From NCBI RefSeq assembly GCF_012034935.1, contig NZ_JAATEN010000023.1:1-64000 (forward strand): DNA of 64,000 bases. Direction: 5' to 3'. Below are positions 60,517-64,000 of the stretch, one piece after another. Each line of letters begins with the position of its first letter. Position 1 is the first letter of the stretch. The position numbers and the translations under genes were made by a program. This DNA is from Streptomyces zingiberis (lineage in GTDB: Bacteria; Actinomycetota; Actinomycetes; Streptomycetales; Streptomycetaceae). The notes under the pieces are model-generated. The model was not told the origin of the DNA and did not search any database. It saw only the letters and a program-made list of their open reading frames with translations.

Positions 60517-61091
60517 CTGCGCACCGTGCTCGCGTGGCCGGTTCCTGGGGCTGCGGTCGTGGTTGGCGGCGGGGCCAGGGGTGAGGGGGCGTGCCGGGCG
60601 GTGGTGTTGATGTCGCAGATGGCGTGGCCGTGGGTGGCCCAGTCGTCGAGGGAGCTCCACGCTTCGGCGTGGTGAGCGGCGAGGGCGTCGTCGAACGCCT
60701 CCGTGCCGGGGCGGGCGTCGGCGGGGAGGCTGTCGCGGGTCTCCAGCCACTTCTCGTGCAGGGCATCGAGGCGGTCGAGCGCTTCGTGCAGAACACCGAG
60801 TTGCCACACCCAGCGGCTTTGCACCGTACGGGCAGGCAGGTGCGTGAGCTGGATCTGTGCGGTGGCCAGGAGATGGTGAGCGCCGTCGCGGACGCTCTCG
60901 AACGCCTCGGCGGTCGCTGCGTCACGCAGGCTCGCGCGCCGGCCGTAGGCGTCCTCGTCGTAGGGCCAGCCGTCGAGGTCGGTGTGCTCGTCGGAGTACG
61001 CGTCCCAGGAGTCGAGGATCTTCTGGCTGTCGCGCAGGAAGCGGCCGAGCTGCTTGAGCAACGCGCGGTGGGAATCGGAGGGTGCGGGAAT
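60513..61091 (-). CDS. Hypothetical helical protein, AUU start proposed
   Basis: A 192-residue protein if begun at ATT 61091, which follows AAGGA by seven bases; the first conventional start is TTG 61061, without a ribosome binding site. The sequence is all-helical and acidic (LKQLGRFLRDSQKILDSWDA, VWQLGVLHEALDRLDALHEK, AAHHAEAWSSLDDWATHGHA). No family recognised; it resembles the other small helical proteins of this array. It overlaps the DUF317 gene that follows by ATGA. Confidence 0.55.
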   Translation of the reverse strand: MPAPSDSHRALLKQLGRFLRDSQKILDSWDAYSDEHTDLDGWPYDEDAYGRRASLRDAATAEAFESVRDGAHHLLATAQIQLTHLPARTVQSRWVWQLGVLHEALDRLDALHEKWLETRDSLPADARPGTEAFDDALAAHHAEAWSSLDDWATHGHAICDINTTARHAPSPLAPPPTTTAAPGTGHASTVRR

Positions 61092-61142
61092 GGCGGTTTC
61101 CTTGGGGAGGCGATGGGGGTTCGGCCGAGTACGGCCGGTGGG

Positions 61143-61970
61143 TCAGCGCCGCACGGGAGGCGCTGCGGCCTTGGACGGCGGCGCGAGGGGCTGGATGGTG
61201 GCCGGCCGCTGGCGGCGGCGCGCGGCGCGTGCCTGGGTGCGCAGGGCGTCGAGGCGGGCGGTGTGCGCGTCGACCACCTGCTGCGGGCTGAGCGGGCTCG
61301 GCTCCTTGACGGCGCTGTAGTGGGCGGTGCGCTCGAACATGCCGCGCTGGAGCGGGGCGGTGTCGGTGAGCGTGGTGACGAACGCGCTGACCAGGTGGGA
61401 CGGCGTGTGGTGGTCGAACCAGGCGTGCCAGATCCTCGGGCCCACGGGATGGCCGTGTCCGTGCTCACGCGTCTCGATGTGCCAGGACGGCGTATCCCGG
61501 TCGCCGAGGGGACGCAGCTCGATGTGGCACATGCCGTCCGGCGAGTGGGCGCCGTTCTGCTGGTCGAGCTTCCAGCCGGCCGAGGACAGCGTCCGCCAGG
61601 GATCCGGGGGCTCGGCGCGCGGCGGGCAGAGGAGGGCGTCGGTGACGCCGGCCAGGATCTCGGCGGGGACGAGTTCGCCGAACTCGGCGTACCAGCCCGC
61701 TTCGGTGTCGGTGGGCTCCGCCCGCAGCCGCCACCAGGCCGAGGTGGCGGACTGCGGGTCGAGCTGCAGGCTGTGACGGCCATCGGGGCTGCGCAGGACG
61801 AGTTCCGCGCTCAGCGGGTCGGATGTGCGGGTCCATCCGACGGCGGCGAGGTCGTGGGTGACGTGGCGGGCGTCGCCGGGGCCGGCGAGGTGGCGCGGAC
61901 TGGTATCGAAGGGGATCTGCCAGGCGTGCTTGTCGGCGAACTCGGCGAGCTGCCGCTCGCTCACCGGCAT
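61143..61970 (-). CDS. DUF317 domain protein
   Basis: A 275-residue protein. ATG 61970 follows GGAG and gives the start PVSERQLAEFADKHAWQIPF; longer frames are open but unsupported. Two DUF317-type repeats are visible, each with a ...SPDGRHSLQLDP or SPDGMCHIELRP strand followed by a W-rich strand (SAWWRLRAEP, PSWHIETREH) and a helix (PAEILAGVTDALLCPP, PSHLVSAFVTTLTDTA). The C-terminus is basic and Pro/Ala-rich. The role is unknown; the family is typical of Streptomyces conjugative elements. It overlaps the upstream gene by 10 bases. Confidence 0.75.
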   Translation of the reverse strand: MPVSERQLAEFADKHAWQIPFDTSPRHLAGPGDARHVTHDLAAVGWTRTSDPLSAELVLRSPDGRHSLQLDPQSATSAWWRLRAEPTDTEAGWYAEFGELVPAEILAGVTDALLCPPRAEPPDPWRTLSSAGWKLDQQNGAHSPDGMCHIELRPLGDRDTPSWHIETREHGHGHPVGPRIWHAWFDHHTPSHLVSAFVTTLTDTAPLQRGMFERTAHYSAVKEPSPLSPQQVVDAHTARLDALRTQARAARRRQRPATIQPLAPPSKAAAPPVRR

Positions 61971-62317
61971 CGGCTGCACTCCGGCGTGCTCGGGGAGTCG
62001 TTCGCAAGCAGCGTGCGCAGGTCGTCGAGAAGGTAGTGGAGGGTGTGCTGGTCGGTCTGCTCCCACGCGGCGGTGCGCAGCTCCGCGATCAGGAGGTGCG
62101 TCTCGGGGGTACGCGGGGTGTCCGGGTGGTCGAGTACGGCGCGGGCCAGGGCGCGCAGGGTGTCGCCGAGCTGGACGGGGAGGCCGGTGTACTCATCCAG
62201 CAGCGGCTCGACCAGGGCGAGTGCCTCGCCGGGGTCGGGGGCGTCGTGCAGGTACTCGGTGAGCCGGGACAGGGTTTCGGTGGCGGTGTGGATGTCGTCC
62301 GGGGTGAGTGCGGGCAC
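61961..62317 (-). CDS. Hypothetical small helical protein
   Basis: A 118-residue acidic protein. The GTG at 62317 has AAGGAG just upstream; longer in-frame starts would add a Pro-rich extension. Helices such as TPDDIHTATETLSRLTEYLH and HTLHYLLDDLRTLLANDSPS dominate. No family recognised. It overlaps the DUF317 gene start, consistent with a tightly packed operon. Confidence 0.6.
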   Translation of the reverse strand: MPALTPDDIHTATETLSRLTEYLHDAPDPGEALALVEPLLDEYTGLPVQLGDTLRALARAVLDHPDTPRTPETHLLIAELRTAAWEQTDQHTLHYLLDDLRTLLANDSPSTPECSRCR

Positions 62318-62348
62318 AGGGCTCCTTGAAAAGGGAGAAGGGGGCCGG

Positions 62349-63152
62349 TCAGCGGCGGGCGCGGGGTCGGCCGGCGGTGGCGTGGGGGCGGGTCGTGGTG
62401 CGGGGCTGGCTGGCAGACCAGGAGTTGCGGGCCCAGGTGGCGGCGCGGGCGGCGTGGACGCGGGCCTGTTGCCAGGCGCTGAGCTGGGAGGGGAGAACGG
62501 AGACGGAGGTGGTGCGGATCCGCGTGCTGTGCGGGACACGGCCCCGCGGGCGCATCACGGGGTCGGGACTGGCGAGCGCTTCGGAGAAGGCTTGGACCAG
62601 ATGCATGGGGGTGGAGGCAGTGAAGGTCGCGGTCCAGCCGTTGCCCTGCTCATCCTGTGCCCCGGACCACCAGATGGCCTGGCCGCTGCGGTCGTGGTGG
62701 AACTGCATCCACGCTGCCCCGTCGGGGCTCGTGGCGATGAAGTGTTCGTCGCCACGGTCGGTCTTCCAGCGTTGTTCCTTCAGCGGCGCCCAGACGTTGG
62801 GGGCGTGCGCGCTGCGGGGGCGGGTGAGGGCATCGGTGAATCCGGCAACGATCTCCACCGGCGTCTGCCGGCCCAACGACACCGTCCATTCGTCCTGGTG
62901 AGCGGTGGCCTTGCTGTGGATCGTCCAACCGCCAGGCAGCACGTAGGGGTCGTAGCCGACCCGGATCGTGCGGTCGGGGCTGTCGAGAACGAGCGGGCCG
63001 TTGCGCTTGGACTTGTCCTGCCACCCGCAGGCGCGCAGGAACTCCGAGACGTGCCTCAGATCGCCGCCACCGGCGAGAGCACGGGGCTGGACGAGGTAGT
63101 GCTGCTCTGCCTGCTCGCCCGGCCCCCAGCCCTGCCACTGTTTTCGCTTCAC
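62349..63152 (-). CDS. DUF317 domain protein
   Basis: A 267-residue protein with GTG 63152 overlapping the upstream stop codon. It follows the DUF317 pattern: YLVQPRALAGGGDLRHVSEF, then SPDRTIRVGYDPYV and WTIHSKATAHQDEWTVSLGR, then TPVEIVAGFTDALTRP, and a second repeat with SPDGAAWMQFHHDRSG and TPMHLVQAFSEALASP. The C-terminus is basic and Trp/Thr/Arg-rich. Paralogous to the genes at 61.1 and 59.7 kb. Confidence 0.75.
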   Translation of the reverse strand: MKRKQWQGWGPGEQAEQHYLVQPRALAGGGDLRHVSEFLRACGWQDKSKRNGPLVLDSPDRTIRVGYDPYVLPGGWTIHSKATAHQDEWTVSLGRQTPVEIVAGFTDALTRPRSAHAPNVWAPLKEQRWKTDRGDEHFIATSPDGAAWMQFHHDRSGQAIWWSGAQDEQGNGWTATFTASTPMHLVQAFSEALASPDPVMRPRGRVPHSTRIRTTSVSVLPSQLSAWQQARVHAARAATWARNSWSASQPRTTTRPHATAGRPRARR

Positions 63153-63529
63153 CGGCGCCGCCGTACGACGAGCGGAGCAGCGGTCGGGGGCTTGGCCGTC
63201 ACGGCGGGGCGGGCGTGGAGGCGCTGGAGGGTGTCGGTGTGCTCGTCGAGATCCAGGCCGATGTCATGCAGTTCGTTGGCGGCCCGGCCGAGGGCGAGCC
63301 ACACCTCCGCGGGCAGGACGCCGCGTTCGGCCTGGTTTTTGGCGAAGACGCTGCCGGTGGCCACGAGGTGGGTGAAACGGCCGAGGACTCCGTCTTCGGG
63401 GTTAAGGACACGTGCGATGACGCGGGTGGCCTCACCTGCCGGGAGTATCGCGAGGTGGTCGGAGAGCTGGCCGAGCTGACGGGCGATCTCGTCGGCCAGC
63501 CGGTCCGGATTCGGAGCGGGGTGGGGCAT
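63149..63529 (-). CDS. Hypothetical small helical protein
   Basis: A 126-residue protein with AGGAGG upstream of ATG 63529. Mostly helical (RLADEIARQLGQLSDHLAIL, LALGRAANELHDIGLDLDEH) with a basic C-terminus ending in a run of arginines. No family recognised. It overlaps the downstream DUF317 gene by GTGA. Confidence 0.6.
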   Translation of the reverse strand: MPHPAPNPDRLADEIARQLGQLSDHLAILPAGEATRVIARVLNPEDGVLGRFTHLVATGSVFAKNQAERGVLPAEVWLALGRAANELHDIGLDLDEHTDTLQRLHARPAVTAKPPTAAPLVVRRRR

Positions 63530-63552
63530 GGCCCTCCTGGGCGGGCTTGAGG

Positions 63553-63714
63553 TCAGTGGTGGTGGCGGCAGCCGATCCGCCGGGCTTCGTCGAGACCGGC
63601 CCCGGGACGTGCGTCGGCCGGTGGAACGAGCCGGTGAGGGCCGGTGGGAATGCAGGCGCGCAGATAGCGGCGGAACAGGGCGGTGGCGAGGCGGGGTGTG
63701 AGGCGGCGGGACAT
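63553..63714 (-). CDS. Possible 53-residue basic protein
   Basis: ATG 63714 would give SRRLTPRLATALFRRYLRAC and a short His-ended tail (CRHHH). The N-terminal half is protein-like and basic, but no ribosome binding site is evident. It fits the spacing of the array, between two leftward genes. Low confidence. Confidence 0.3.
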   Translation of the reverse strand: MSRRLTPRLATALFRRYLRACIPTGPHRLVPPADARPGAGLDEARRIGCRHHH

Positions 63715-63805
63715 CGGCGGTGGTGTGCGGGGGCCTACGGGTTTCTCCGGTCGGTGCTGCGGGGGCCGGGGCGGCCCCGGCACGTGCCGGGGCCGCCGTT
63801 CAGGC

Positions 63806-64000
63806 TTAGGGGGTACGTCGAGGCGAAGCGGTGGCTGCGGCTGCTGGAGCGGGTTTCGGGGGCTGGGGCCTTACCTGGCGGGTGCGTATGTCGTGCACGG
63901 CCTGCTGATAGACGACGGGGTCGAAGAGGTAGTCAGGAAGGAAGACCTCGTATCCAGCCGTGATCAGTGCGGGGACGGCGCGGGTGGCGAGCTGCTTCTT
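63806..64000 (-). CDS. C-terminus of an unknown gene running off the window
   Basis: A minus-strand frame open from the right edge encodes KKQLATRAVPALITAGYEVF, then LPDYLFDPVVYQQAVHDIRT, and ends in a Pro/Ala-rich tail at the TAA (63806-63808). The start lies beyond 64000. The sequence is clearly protein-like. No family can be named from 64 residues. It is in line with the leftward array. Confidence 0.65.
   Translation of the reverse strand, partial: KKQLATRAVPALITAGYEVFLPDYLFDPVVYQQAVHDIRTRQVRPQPPKPAPAAAATASPRRTP

Overview
The window is very GC-rich with strong third-position G/C bias, frequent GTG starts, dense ATGA-type gene overlaps and families typical of Streptomyces (LAL and PucR regulators, SPW-repeat protein, DUF397, SpoIIE-type phosphatases, Tat-exported glycosidases, DUF317 proteins). 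I read it as a Streptomyces chromosome. Positions 1 to about 35.8 kb look like ordinary chromosome. From about 35.8 kb to the right edge it looks like accessory DNA with a defence island and part of a conjugative element.

Chromosomal part. An arsR-ACR3 arsenite efflux pair (0.2-1.6 kb) is followed by a PucR-type regulator, a small membrane protein, a GlsB/YeaQ-type stress membrane protein, an anti-sigma-type ATPase, TerD, a LuxR-type regulator and a large LAL ATPase regulator (7.9-10.9 kb). A Tat-exported GH115 xylan glucuronidase (11.2-14.5 kb) stands alone between a possible CGAAA-type operator and two strong hairpins. Small genes follow, then three tandem paralogous membrane SpoIIE-type PP2C phosphatases (18.2-21.8 kb). 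A LacI regulator with two matching upstream palindromes heads a catabolic cluster (22.3-31.5 kb): FAD oxidoreductase, HyuA-type hydantoinase/oxoprolinase, an HEEAH-motif protein, a carboxylate-type permease and a Tat-exported beta-propeller glycosidase. The spacers here carry several GC-rich tandem repeats. Next come a hypothetical gene, a DUF397 gene with a frameshifted DUF5753 partner, two hypotheticals and tRNA-Arg(UCU) at 35.7 kb.

Accessory part. A PD-(D/E)XK nuclease gene is followed by a 1,399-bp segment with 43/44-bp terminal inverted repeats and a perfect 5-bp target duplication (GCAAT). It holds one 358-residue gene that is not a recognisable transposase. Beyond it lies a five-gene leftward operon (49.3 to 38.7 kb): XRE regulator, restriction-fold nuclease, DinG-like Fe-S helicase, a PIWI-RE (Argonaute-like) protein and a second PD-(D/E)XK nuclease. 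This is a pPIWI_RE-type defence island with an extra component. To its right a long leftward array carries a DUF317 protein, DnaB N-domain protein, C5 cytosine methyltransferase, PAPS-reductase-like ATP-pyrophosphatase, alpha/beta hydrolase, winged-helix-like proteins, a VirD4/TraG-type coupling protein and more DUF317 proteins. I see no integrase, relaxase or VirB4 in the window, so the element's edges and type are unresolved.

The most unusual signals are the transposon-like cassette with a non-transposase gene, the expanded pPIWI_RE operon, and three genes in the mobile region that appear to start with AUU or AUC behind good ribosome binding sites.
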